Below, piece after piece: positions 8,408-15,823 of a stretch of DNA of 29,272 bases. Position numbers and translations under genes: made by a program. The first letter of the stretch is position 1, and every line of letters begins with the position of its first letter. The DNA is from JBOHNM01 sp050730675 (GTDB taxonomy: Bacteria; Planctomycetota; Phycisphaerae; Phycisphaerales; UBA1924), in contig JBOHNM010000031.1 of NCBI GenBank assembly GCA_050730675.1, forward strand, positions 1-29,272, written 5' to 3'. The notes beneath the pieces were generated by a model. The model had not been told where the DNA came from. It worked only from the letters and a program-made list of their open reading frames with translations, and made no database searches.

Positions 8408-9121
8408 ATGGGGTTTGTTCCGGCGCCGCCCGCGCTTGATCGGCGGCCAAAGCAAAGGGCCGCCGTGCACGCCAAGAGCCACACGCCACATGCCGCGTCG
8501 TCGCAGATCGAGCCCAAGGCGCGTCCCAAGGGGCAGCGCACCGGGTTCCTGATGCAGTTCTTCCGTACTCCGGGCCAGGTCGGGGCGATCGCGCCGACGA
8601 GCAAGTGGGTGGCCCGCAAGATGACCGAGGGCCTGCACCTCGACCGAGCCAAGCTGGTCGTCGAGTACGGCCCGGGCAACGGCACGCTCACCGACGAGTT
8701 CGTCAAGGCGATGGGCACGCGCACCAAGTTCTTCGCCATCGAACTGAGCAGCGAGATGGCCGAACTGTTCCGCGAGCGTCACCCGCGCCGGCGTGTCTAT
8801 GTCGGCAGCGCCGCCGATATCGGGCGGTACGCAGCGCTGGAGGGGTTCCCCGCCGAGCATTCGGTGGACGTGGTGGTGAGCGCGCTGCCGTGGACCAACT
8901 TCCCGCCGCTGCTGTGCAGCAAGATCCTCGCGGCGACGACCAGGGCCCTCAAACCCGGCGGGCGCTTCGTCACCATCTGCTACTCGGGCAGCGAACTGAC
9001 GCGTGGCGGCCGCCGCTTCGCCAAGCTCCTTGATCGCTACTTCGCGACCGTCGAGAAGACGCCGCCGGTGCTGCGGAATGTGCCGCCGGCGTTCCTATAC
9101 CGCTGCACCACCAAGGCTTGA
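8408..9121 (+). CDS. Class I SAM-dependent methyltransferase, PmtA-like
   Basis: The ATG at 8408 lies ten bases after the kinase stop, so the two genes are probably co-transcribed. A GTG at 8465-8467 is another possible start. The 237-residue product has a basic, disordered first 40 residues. The segment GFLMQFFRTPGQVGAIAPTS then matches the front of bacterial phospholipid N-methyltransferases. The SAM-binding motif I, VVEYGPGNG (84-92), is followed by an acidic strand (FFAIELS). The SALPWTNFPP stretch is in the place of the SxLP motif of PmtA and rRNA adenine methylase relatives, where catalysis occurs. It would transfer methyl groups from SAM, possibly to phosphatidylethanolamine at the inner membrane. 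The lipid substrate is inference; the methyltransferase fold is clear. Confidence 0.85.
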   Translation: MGFVPAPPALDRRPKQRAAVHAKSHTPHAASSQIEPKARPKGQRTGFLMQFFRTPGQVGAIAPTSKWVARKMTEGLHLDRAKLVVEYGPGNGTLTDEFVKAMGTRTKFFAIELSSEMAELFRERHPRRRVYVGSAADIGRYAALEGFPAEHSVDVVVSALPWTNFPPLLCSKILAATTRALKPGGRFVTICYSGSELTRGGRRFAKLLDRYFATVEKTPPVLRNVPPAFLYRCTTKA

Positions 9122-9133
9122 TCAGGAAAGACA

Positions 9134-9169
9134 AACGCAGAGACCGACGAGGTCGTGTGCGTCTGCGTT
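9134..9169 (-). terminator. Hairpin between convergent genes, likely terminator of the pirin gene
   Basis: AACGCAGA (9134-9141) pairs with TCTGCGTT (9162-9169), and an inner GACC/GGTC stem lies between. On the minus strand the stem is followed by TTTGTCTTTCC, a T-rich tail. On the plus strand the following bases are not T-rich, so termination is more convincing for the minus-strand gene, though it may work for both. Confidence 0.6.
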
Positions 9170-9193
9170 CGTCATCTTGAATCGTCCCTCGTG

Positions 9194-9892
9194 CTACGCC
9201 AGATCAAAGACCAGCGCCTCGGCGTCTGCAGTCGCCGCGATGTCGAGCCGCTGCTCGCCGGTGATGGCCGCGCCGTCGCCGGCGGCCATGGGCGTGCCGT
9301 TGATCGTCAGGCCGCCCTTGATGAGTTGCACCCAGGCGCGGTGATTCGGCTCAAGGTCCAGCATCGCCTTCTTGCCCGTGCCCAGCAGTGTGGCATAAAG
9401 CTTCGTGTCGGCGTGGATGGGGATCGAGCCGTCGCGCCCGTCGGGGGAGGCGACCAGTCGCAGGGTGTCGCGCCGCGACGCAGCGTCGAAGTGCTGCTGG
9501 TGGTAGGCCGGGGTCGCCCCGCGCGTGCGCGGCTTGATCCAGATCTGCAGCAGGTGAACTGGATCGGTCTTGGACGGGTTGAACTCCGAGTGCTCGACCC
9601 CTTCGCCGGCGGTCATGTGCTGGATGTCGCCGGGGCGGATCTCGCCGGTCGAGCCCGTGGAGTCCTTGTGGGCCAGCGCCCCCGAGACGATGTAGGTGAT
9701 GATCTCCATGTTGTCGTGCGGGTGCTCGCGGAAGCCGGCGCCGGGGGCGACGCGGTCCTCGTTGATGACGCGCAGCGGGCCGAAGCCGAGCTGGGTGGGA
9801 TCGAAATACCCGGCGAATGAGAACGTGTGGCGGGCGTTGAGCCAGCCGTGGTCGGCGTGGCCGCGGGCGTCGGACTTGCGGATGGTGATCAT
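9194..9892 (-). CDS. Pirin family protein (YhhW-like, bicupin)
   Basis: The ATG at 9892 gives MITIRKSDARGH, with AAGGAG five bases before it; the longer upstream frame crosses the operator and is rejected. The 232-residue length is typical of the short pirins. The N-terminal cupin shows the metal site: His57 and His59 in EHPHDNMEI, and His101 and Glu103 in GEGVEHSEFN. Relatives such as E. coli YhhW bind a divalent metal and have quercetinase activity in vitro; the in vivo role is usually unknown and often linked to redox or electrophile stress. The C-terminal cupin is degenerate. The adjacent MarR gene and the palindrome 15 bases upstream suggest it is induced by a small molecule or oxidant. 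Confidence 0.93.
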   Translation of the reverse strand: MITIRKSDARGHADHGWLNARHTFSFAGYFDPTQLGFGPLRVINEDRVAPGAGFREHPHDNMEIITYIVSGALAHKDSTGSTGEIRPGDIQHMTAGEGVEHSEFNPSKTDPVHLLQIWIKPRTRGATPAYHQQHFDAASRRDTLRLVASPDGRDGSIPIHADTKLYATLLGTGKKAMLDLEPNHRAWVQLIKGGLTINGTPMAAGDGAAITGEQRLDIAATADAEALVFDLA

Positions 9893-9897
9893 GACTG

Positions 9898-9903
9898 CTC
9901 CTT
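9898..9903 (-). promoter_or_regulatory. Ribosome binding site of the pirin gene
   Basis: AAGGAG on the minus strand, five bases before the ATG at 9892. It decides the start against the upstream extension of the frame. Confidence 0.75.
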
Positions 9904-9907
9904 GTGA

Positions 9908-9929
9908 ATTATTTGTTGCAACAAATAAT
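9908..9929. promoter_or_regulatory. Perfect 22-bp palindrome, likely MarR-family operator
   Basis: The two 11-base halves are exact reverse complements with no spacer; the core reads ATTTGTTGCAACAAAT (9911-9926). It is an A/T island in GC-rich surroundings, 15 bases upstream of the pirin start, where it would overlap the promoter or the leader. Dyads containing TTGTTGCAACAA are familiar as binding sites of MarR-type winged-helix dimers, and a MarR gene is the next gene upstream on the same strand. That the neighbour binds here is inference. Confidence 0.8.
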
Positions 9930-10028
9930 ACGCCGGAGGTGTGACGGAGGTTCGGACGCAAGGCAACGATCAAGAGGTGGGAGGGTGCCCAATCCGCAGG
10001 ACCATGATCAAAGACCAAGGACGAACAA

Positions 10029-10568
10029 CTAACGACCGCCCCCGCCCCGCGCCGCCACCAGCAGCCGGCTCAACTCCGCCAGTTCCGCCTTGCCCATGTG
10101 CCCGAGCTGGTTCTTGTGCAGCGCCAGCACCGGCCCGTCGAGCCGCTTCAGCACCGTCTGCCCCGCCGGTGTGATCCGGGCGATCACCACCCGTCCATCC
10201 TGTTTCCCCCGGCTGCGCTTGGCCAGCCCCCGCCGCACCAGCCCGTCGATCAACCGCGTGACGTCCGGCACAGGCGTCACCAGATGCTCACCCACTCGCG
10301 AGCAGGAGAACCCATCATCCCCCGCCCCGCGCAGGATGCGCAGCACGTTGTACCCCGACTCAGAAAGCCCGTGCTCGCGGAACAGCCGCGTGAACTCCGC
10401 CCCCAGCACCGCCGTGGTCCGGGCCAGGTTCAGGAAGACCTCCTGCTCCGGCGCATCGAACGGCCGCTTCTTGCCGATCTCGCACGCGAGGCCGGGGGCT
10501 TCGGTCGGCGGCTGAGAGTTGTCCTTGGCCTTGGGCACGCGCAACGGTACACGCCGCGGGCGGACCAC
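10029..10568 (-). CDS. MarR family winged-helix transcriptional regulator
   Basis: The 179-residue product shows the MarR fold. A dimerisation helix (QEVFLNLARTTAVLGAEFTR) is followed by a recognition region (GFSCSRVGEHLVTPVPDVTR), the LIDGLVRRGLAKR strand-helix junction and a wing containing GKQDGRVVIARITPAG. It ends in a helical tail and GGGGR. The wing Asp-Gly-Arg triad is typical of DNA-contacting MarR proteins. The GTG at 10568 is the longest start; a few later GTG codons are possible because the first 25 residues are basic and probably disordered. It lies 136 bases upstream of the pirin start on the same strand, and the palindrome in that gap is its likely target. No conserved sensor Cys like that of OhrR is obvious near the N-terminus except one in LACEIGKK, so the ligand is unknown. 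Confidence 0.93.
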   Translation of the reverse strand: MVRPRRVPLRVPKAKDNSQPPTEAPGLACEIGKKRPFDAPEQEVFLNLARTTAVLGAEFTRLFREHGLSESGYNVLRILRGAGDDGFSCSRVGEHLVTPVPDVTRLIDGLVRRGLAKRSRGKQDGRVVIARITPAGQTVLKRLDGPVLALHKNQLGHMGKAELAELSRLLVAARGGGGR

Positions 10569-10609
10569 AGCGGCGCGTCAGCAAACGTTCAGGTCAGCGA
10601 ACTACGCGA

Positions 10610-12181
10610 TCACGGCATACCGGCGGGAACCGGCTCCGCGGGCTCGTGCTTGGCGTCGGCATCCTTCGGGTCTGCCGCCTCCGCAGGCGGGTTCTTCATC
10701 AGATCAACTGCTTTGCGTGCCGCGGCCTCGACTTCCGCCGGCGTGCGCACGCGCGTAACCAAGTCCGGATCGGTGGGGTGCTTCTCCAGTCGCTTGCCCT
10801 TGATCGTCACATAATCGCTGATCGGCACCTTCATCTCGAAGCCGTCTTCGAGTTTGACGGGCGTCGAGACCAGCACCGCGCCCGCGGTTGGGTTGCCGAC
10901 GACGATGCCGTCCTTCAGTTCGCGCAGAGCGTTGGCGACAATCTCCGACGCGCTCGCCGACGCGCGATTCGTCAGCACCGCGACCTTGCCTGCAAACGGC
11001 GTCAGGTTGCCGCGCCGGATACGCATCTTGGCATCGGCCCACTCGGCGACCTTGACCACATCCGTCGGATCGCCCTTGGTCTGCTCGGCGTAGCGGTCCG
11101 CCACACGCTTGCTGACGCTGGTGCCGATCGCCGTTCCGCGCGGCAGCAAAAAGCTCAGGAAGTGCAGCATGTTGTCAACTGCGCCGCCGCCGTTGAACGT
11201 GAGATCGATGACGAGGTACTTGTCGTCCTTCGCCTGGGTGAAGAACTCCTCGACTTTCTTGCGGTCGTAGCCGGTGCTGAAAGTCGGGATCTTGATCATT
11301 GAGGCCTCATCGCTCAAACGCGTGAAGGTTTCTGCTTCCTTGGTGATGATCTTCTCGCGCGTGAGGGTGACGTCCTCGACCGTGCCGTCCGTTCGGCGCA
11401 CCGTCAGTGTGAGCTTGGACCCCTCTTCGCCGCGGATGATGCTTGGGTCGTAGATCTTCGCGCCGTCGACATGCGTGATCGTGTCGCCAACCTTGAGGCC
11501 GGCCTTCTCAGCAGGGCCGGCGGTGATCAGGCTCTGAATGGTCAGCCCGCGGCTCAGCGGCTTGCGGTCGTACGACAGGCCCAGGCCCATCGGTGATTCG
11601 GCGCGCATCAGCGTAACCACCCGCGTCTCGTCGTTGCCGCGCATGACGGTCAACGCCAGCTTGGCGCCCTCTGTGAGCATCTCGGGTCCGGTGATCTCGT
11701 GCGAATCCACAGCGGTGATGACGTCTCCGACATCCAGCCCTGCCTCGGCGGCCGGCCCGCTCGGCGTAATGCCCTTGATCGTGACGCCGCGATCGATTCC
11801 CTCGCCACTGTGGCGGATACCGATGCCGACGAATTCGTTCTGGCGGCGCTGCTGCGCGGCCGAGGGTGTCGTGAGATCGATGTGGCTGATGCCGAACTCG
11901 CGCAGCGCGCGGTTGAGCACGCGTGTGAATTCGATGTCGGTCGCGGCGTTGTCGATCTGCTTCTGGTATTTGGTGCGGATCTCCGACCACTTGGTGAAGT
12001 CCGTCCCCGAGGCGTACGCACGCTCCTTCACCAGCTTCTCCGCAGAAGCGATCAGCCGCTCCTTCTCGGCCCGCGTGATCGGCTCCGCCCACGCCGGCCC
12101 AGCCGCGCAGCAGATCGCCACAGCGGCGACGATGAATCGGAGCGCAAAACAGAACAAAACGCCGTGTCGGGCGGTTCGCAT
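10610..12181 (-). CDS. Exported S41-family peptidase homologue with two PDZ domains
   Basis: The ATG at 12181 starts a 523-residue protein with a signal peptide (FIVAAVAICCAAGPAWA, cleavage likely after Ala32). An N-terminal helical region leads to PDZ 1 (about 117-195, ITPSGPAAEAGLDVGD) and PDZ 2 (about 200-278, ITAGPAEKAGLKVGD). The S41 domain follows, with VIDLTFNGGG (324-333) and the nucleophile motif RASASASEIV (Ser about 410). In Prc/CtpA the catalytic Lys lies 25 residues later within GxPTFGK; here that site reads GNPTAGA, so Lys is replaced by Ala435. The protein may use a tricorn/IRBP-like arrangement or be inactive. The C-terminus is a Lys/Glu/Pro-rich tail. It should act in the periplasm. 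The neighbours give no operon partner. Confidence 0.88.
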   Translation of the reverse strand: MRTARHGVLFCFALRFIVAAVAICCAAGPAWAEPITRAEKERLIASAEKLVKERAYASGTDFTKWSEIRTKYQKQIDNAATDIEFTRVLNRALREFGISHIDLTTPSAAQQRRQNEFVGIGIRHSGEGIDRGVTIKGITPSGPAAEAGLDVGDVITAVDSHEITGPEMLTEGAKLALTVMRGNDETRVVTLMRAESPMGLGLSYDRKPLSRGLTIQSLITAGPAEKAGLKVGDTITHVDGAKIYDPSIIRGEEGSKLTLTVRRTDGTVEDVTLTREKIITKEAETFTRLSDEASMIKIPTFSTGYDRKKVEEFFTQAKDDKYLVIDLTFNGGGAVDNMLHFLSFLLPRGTAIGTSVSKRVADRYAEQTKGDPTDVVKVAEWADAKMRIRRGNLTPFAGKVAVLTNRASASASEIVANALRELKDGIVVGNPTAGAVLVSTPVKLEDGFEMKVPISDYVTIKGKRLEKHPTDPDLVTRVRTPAEVEAAARKAVDLMKNPPAEAADPKDADAKHEPAEPVPAGMP

Positions 12182-12349
12182 GGAGGCAACCTCGTTGAAT
12201 GAGAATACGGGCGAGGAGCCCGGAAGTTGCGGCACGCGACAGTTTGGCCCGCCGACCCCCCTCCGCGAGACAAACCCGCCCGATTCCCCGAACCGCAAGC
12301 AACCGGCCACGTATGTTAGTGTATGCTCACTTGAAGCGCGGAGGTGTTG

Positions 12350-12757
12350 GTGATCGTGCCCCTGATCAACGAGGCTTGCGGATGGCTCCTGGTGGGGCTG
12401 GGTATCGCCGCCGGCGTCTGGATGGGCATCGGCTTCCGCAAGGATGCTTGGCTCGGCGGCTACGACGCCTGGCCGCGGCGGCTGGTGCGGCTCGGTCACA
12501 TCGCCCTCATCGCCTTGGGCATGCTCAACATCCTCTTTGCCCAGAGTGCCGCGCGGATCGCCCTGCCGATCCTCTGGCTGGATGTCGCAGGTTGGTCACT
12601 CCTGGCCGGCGCGGTGCTGATGCCGACATGCTGCGCGATCGCGGCCTTCCGCCGCGGAGCGGTGGGCCTCTTCGTTCTGCCCGTGATCTGCCTCGGGCTC
12701 GGCGTGACGGTGACGTGGGTCGGACTTTTCGCACGGATGATCGGAGGTGCCCGGTGA
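12350..12757 (+). CDS. Small four-helix membrane protein, upstream partner of a radical SAM gene
   Basis: GGAGG at 12340-12344 best serves the GTG at 12350; the GTG at 12344 overlaps the ribosome site itself. The product of about 135 residues is almost entirely hydrophobic, with four likely membrane helices (about 5-25, 42-62, 70-92, 105-128) separated by short loops; the first cytoplasmic loop holds FRKDAWLGGYDAWPRR. No catalytic motif is seen and I do not recognise the family. Its TGA overlaps the GTG of the next gene in a GTGA arrangement, which indicates translational coupling to the cobalamin/radical SAM protein. It may tether that enzyme to a membrane-borne substrate such as a lipid, but this is inference. 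Confidence 0.75.
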   Translation: MIVPLINEACGWLLVGLGIAAGVWMGIGFRKDAWLGGYDAWPRRLVRLGHIALIALGMLNILFAQSAARIALPILWLDVAGWSLLAGAVLMPTCCAIAAFRRGAVGLFVLPVICLGLGVTVTWVGLFARMIGGAR

Positions 12758-14082
12758 AGATCGGTCTGATCGCGATGAGCGGCGTGCGCGCGTGGAGCGA
12801 AGAACTCAACCGCGCGGGGCTGACGATGCCCGGCGTGATGGAGCGCGGCGCGGTGATCGCCTCGCTGCCGAGCCTCTCGCTGCTGACGTTGGCGGGCCTG
12901 ACACCGCCGGATGTGGAGGTCGAGTACCACGAGATCCGCGATTTGCGTGTCGATGGGCACGTCGCGGGCCGGTTCGATCTTGTGGCCATCAGCACGATGA
13001 GCGCCCAGGTCTTCGATGCCTACCAGGTCGCCGACCAGTACCGCGCGCTCGGCGCCAAGGTCGTCATGGGCGGCCTGCACGTGACCGCGCTCCCGGGCGA
13101 GGCCCTGCGCCACTGCGACGCCGTGGTCGTGGGCGAGGCCGAGCCCGTATGGCCGCGCCTCGTCGATGACGCCCGCCGCGGCAAGCTTCAGCACCTCTAC
13201 CGCGCCGATGCCGATGAGGAGTTCGACCTCGCCGATGCACCGATGCCGCGCTTCGACCTGCTCGATATCCCCAAGTACAACCGCCTCACCGTCCAGACCA
13301 GCCGCGGCTGCCCGCACAAGTGCGATTTCTGTGCCAGCTCCATCCTGCTGACCAATGGCTACAAGCTCAAGCCCGCGGCCAAGGTGATCGCCGAAATCCG
13401 CCGCATCAAGCAGCTCTGGGACCGGCCCTTCATCGAACTCGCCGACGACAACTCCTTCGCCTCGCGCAGGCATGCCAAGAAGCTCCTGCGCGAGCTGGCG
13501 GCCGAGGAAGTCCACTGGTTCACCGAGGCGGACGTCTCGATCGCTGAAGACGTCGAACTCCTGGACCTGATGCGGGCCAGCGGCTGCCGCCAGGTGCTGA
13601 TCGGGCTCGAGAGCCCGGAGCAATCGTCGCTCGCCGGCGTCGAGCTGCGCCGCAACTGGAAGCTCGGCCAGTTCCCCAAGTACGAGGCCGCCGTGCGGAC
13701 CATCCAGTCCCGCGGCATCACCGTTAACGGCTGCTTCATCCTCGGCCTCGACGGTCACACCCCCGCCATCTTCGACGAAGTGCTCACTTTCGCCGACCGC
13801 ACGAGCTTATTTGACGTCCAGATCACTGTCCTGACGCCCTTCCCCGGCACGCCCCTCTATACCCGCCTGCTCGACGAAGGCCGCATCCTCGAACCCGGCG
13901 CCTGGCACAAATGCACGCTCTTTGATGTAAACTATGTCCCGGCGCTGATGACGGTGCAGGAGTTGGAGGCCGGGCTCCTCTCGCTGGCCGGCAAGCTCTA
14001 CCACCCCGACGCCGTCAAGAAGCGGCGCGAAGGGTACTTCAACGGGCTTGATCGCACGCGTTTGCGGCCTGAGCGAGTCTGA
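12754..14082 (+). CDS. Cobalamin-binding domain radical SAM protein
   Basis: The GTG at 12754 overlaps the previous stop, with GGAGG about seven bases before it; the frame open from 12199 is not coding upstream of this point. The 442-residue product has a B12-binding Rossmann domain (about 1-150; FDLVAISTMSAQ, KVVMGGLHVTALPGEAL, VVVGEAEPVW). The radical SAM barrel carries the cluster motif Cys186-x3-Cys190-x2-Cys193 in SRGCPHKCDFC. LIGLESPEQSSL and FILGLDGHTPAIF match later barrel strands, and the C-terminal part resembles the DUF4070-type extension. Proteins of this class methylate or rearrange unactivated carbons in lipids, tetrapyrroles or antibiotics; HpnP and HpnR are examples. The substrate cannot be read from sequence. 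Confidence 0.92.
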   Translation: MKIGLIAMSGVRAWSEELNRAGLTMPGVMERGAVIASLPSLSLLTLAGLTPPDVEVEYHEIRDLRVDGHVAGRFDLVAISTMSAQVFDAYQVADQYRALGAKVVMGGLHVTALPGEALRHCDAVVVGEAEPVWPRLVDDARRGKLQHLYRADADEEFDLADAPMPRFDLLDIPKYNRLTVQTSRGCPHKCDFCASSILLTNGYKLKPAAKVIAEIRRIKQLWDRPFIELADDNSFASRRHAKKLLRELAAEEVHWFTEADVSIAEDVELLDLMRASGCRQVLIGLESPEQSSLAGVELRRNWKLGQFPKYEAAVRTIQSRGITVNGCFILGLDGHTPAIFDEVLTFADRTSLFDVQITVLTPFPGTPLYTRLLDEGRILEPGAWHKCTLFDVNYVPALMTVQELEAGLLSLAGKLYHPDAVKKRREGYFNGLDRTRLRPERV

Positions 14083-14112
14083 AGCCGCCCGTAGCGCCGA
14101 ACGAGGGGCGCT

Positions 14113-15387
14113 TCACCAATAGTCCTCTTCGGAGTAGCCGTTCGGACCAATAAAGCCCGGTGTCTCAAGCATTCGCTCGATGCGCTCACGCACCAGTGGC
14201 GTTACCGTCGGATCATGTCTGAGAAGGAACCGCACACCGACGTCAGATTTCAAGAATGGCGTCTTGGGGAAGTCCCGCCATTGCTCAAATCGCTTCTCGA
14301 TTCCAAGCGTCCAGAGGCGTCCCGGGTTGTACGGACCCATAGGAAGATGACGATTGAGCCACTCTTGAGTTTGGCGGACATAGTTATCGATGACCCAAGG
14401 TGCGGCGCCATGAGCATCGATCTCCGCGCAAATCTTGGGCAAGATGGCTTGCGAATGCCTTGGCCCCATCAATGGCGGCGGACGCCAGCCCGGCGGAAAC
14501 TCATGGCGGGCATGCGCTGATATGACGGCCAGACCCGAGGACACGTCTCCACGGTCCATTGCCGCTTCGACGTCATGTCGCAGTCGTTGTTCCGGCTGCG
14601 CGACAATCAAGCTGGGAAGCCACGCCAGTACCCCAATCGCCGCGAGCGCAAGTGGGCTGCGTGCAGATACCTGCTGATGGCTCGGGAATGGTGGGGGCCA
14701 TTTCGGCGACATTTGCCTAGAAAACACAACCGCCAACGTCAACAAAGCCGGGGTGGCGAAGCAGGAGGCGATCGTCAGGTTCAGCATCGCCGAGGCCAGC
14801 ATCCGATCTTCGGGCGGCAATCCCAGCCCGCCCATCAGATCCAACACGGGACGCGGTGAAACGAGGGCGGCAAGGAACATTGCACCAGCGCCATAGCAGG
14901 CAGTCCAGAGCAGTACGGGCCAGTATTGCGTCTTCGTCAATATGCTCACGACCCGCGCGATCACGAGGACTCGCCAAGCCGCAACGACCATCAGTGTCCA
15001 CAGATTCGCCTCAATCGCATGCACAGGCGTCGTGAACCGCTCATAGGGAACGGCGTAGAGCCACGCCAGCGGCGCAGTCATCCAATAGAGCGCCAGAAAG
15101 CGGGGATAGAGCCGCCACGACGCCCACACTTTCGCTCGCCGACCACCTCGGACGCGAGCAATGATCAGCAGAAGGGTGAACAGCCCCGCGCTCGTCGCAA
15201 TCGACGCCCCGAACGGCCCCAGCAGATACCACGGCTCGCGCACCAGATCCTCACCGTCATAGTTCCGTGCCAGCCCCGCCGAAAGCACCAGCAACCCGCC
15301 AACCAGCAGCGTCCATCGGCTGTGCGCCAATTCGAGGATCGACTCGCGATCGCCGAGCAGGAACATGAAGATGGAGCGAATGCGCAT
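14113..15387 (-). CDS. Multi-pass membrane protein of unknown function, unusual composition
   Basis: The 424-residue product starts at an ATG (MRIRSIFMFLLGDRESILEL). About seven hydrophobic segments lie in the first 265 residues, for example LLVGGLLVLSAGLA, ASIATSAGLFTLLLIIA and LTIASCFATPALLTLAVVF. The rest, about 160 residues, is a soluble, Trp/Pro-rich tail (EFPPGWRPPPLMGP, PYNPGRLWTLGIEKRFEQW) ending in SEEDYW. I do not recognise the family. The gene has visibly lower G+C and a more even third-base choice than its neighbours, and it lies directly beside the transposase remnant. Recent acquisition or relaxed codon selection would both explain this. It is convergent with the radical SAM gene, with only 30 bases between. 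Confidence 0.8.
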   Translation of the reverse strand: MRIRSIFMFLLGDRESILELAHSRWTLLVGGLLVLSAGLARNYDGEDLVREPWYLLGPFGASIATSAGLFTLLLIIARVRGGRRAKVWASWRLYPRFLALYWMTAPLAWLYAVPYERFTTPVHAIEANLWTLMVVAAWRVLVIARVVSILTKTQYWPVLLWTACYGAGAMFLAALVSPRPVLDLMGGLGLPPEDRMLASAMLNLTIASCFATPALLTLAVVFSRQMSPKWPPPFPSHQQVSARSPLALAAIGVLAWLPSLIVAQPEQRLRHDVEAAMDRGDVSSGLAVISAHARHEFPPGWRPPPLMGPRHSQAILPKICAEIDAHGAAPWVIDNYVRQTQEWLNRHLPMGPYNPGRLWTLGIEKRFEQWRDFPKTPFLKSDVGVRFLLRHDPTVTPLVRERIERMLETPGFIGPNGYSEEDYW

Positions 15388-15456
15388 GGTGGGTCTGAGG
15401 ATCAGTCTACCAATCGCGAGGCAAACCCGCGACCATTCGTGCGCGTCATCCCTTCT

Positions 15457-15580
15457 TTCGGCCCGCGGGGCCGCACGAACGTAGCCACGGGTGGAGCGAA
15501 GGTCGGCGAAGCCGGCCGCAGCGCAACCCGTGGAAAGAGGTGGAAAAGGAATCAGACCCCGAAGGGGTCCACGAACGAAT
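15457..15580. repeat. Left inverted repeat module (REP-like, multi-hairpin)
   Basis: This 124-base module contains three nested dyads: CGGCCC/GGGCCG (15459-15464 and 15468-15473), CCACGGGT/ACCCGTGG (15485-15492 and 15526-15533), and GACCCC/GGGGTC around GAA (15555-15569). The same three dyads in the same order appear in reverse orientation at 15880-16004. It ends 17 bases from the truncated transposase stop. Confidence 0.75.
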
Positions 15581-15597
15581 CGTGCCTGCGACCCATG

Positions 15598-15823
15598 TTA
15601 CCCGTGGCCCAGGTCGGCGATCGTGGCATCGGTGCGGTATCTCACGAGGAGATGTACATGGTCTTCGATGCCGCCGATGGTCAGGAGCGAGCCGCCTTCA
15701 TCGCGGACGATGCCGCCGATGAACGGATACAGGCGCGGGCGCAGGTCGGTGGTGATGAGAGGCTCGCGATGCTTGGTGCTGAAGACGATGTGGTACAAGA
15801 GTTGCGAGAATGTGCCGGGCATG
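15598..15823 (-). pseudogene. Truncated REP-associated tyrosine transposase (Y1/IS200-like)
   Basis: The ATG at 15823 begins MPGTFSQLLYHIVFSTKHRE, the typical front of RAYT and IS200-type Y1 transposases. The protein continues to the metal-binding HUH motif, here HVH within GGIEDHVHLLVRYR. After 74 residues (ATIADLGHG) the frame ends. Family members run to roughly 130-160 residues and carry the catalytic Tyr in a later helix, which is missing here. The remnant can therefore not cut DNA. It is enclosed by two inverted hairpin modules, the arrangement known for RAYT/REP units. An alternative longer upstream frame simply reads through the right-hand repeat. A remnant of a REPtron is the most economical reading. 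Confidence 0.82.

Noticed and set aside
12199..12753. Upstream extension of the radical SAM frame
   Set aside because: It overlaps the membrane protein gene and has the Arg/Ala-rich composition of a shadow frame; GGAGG and the GTGA overlap set the start at 12754.
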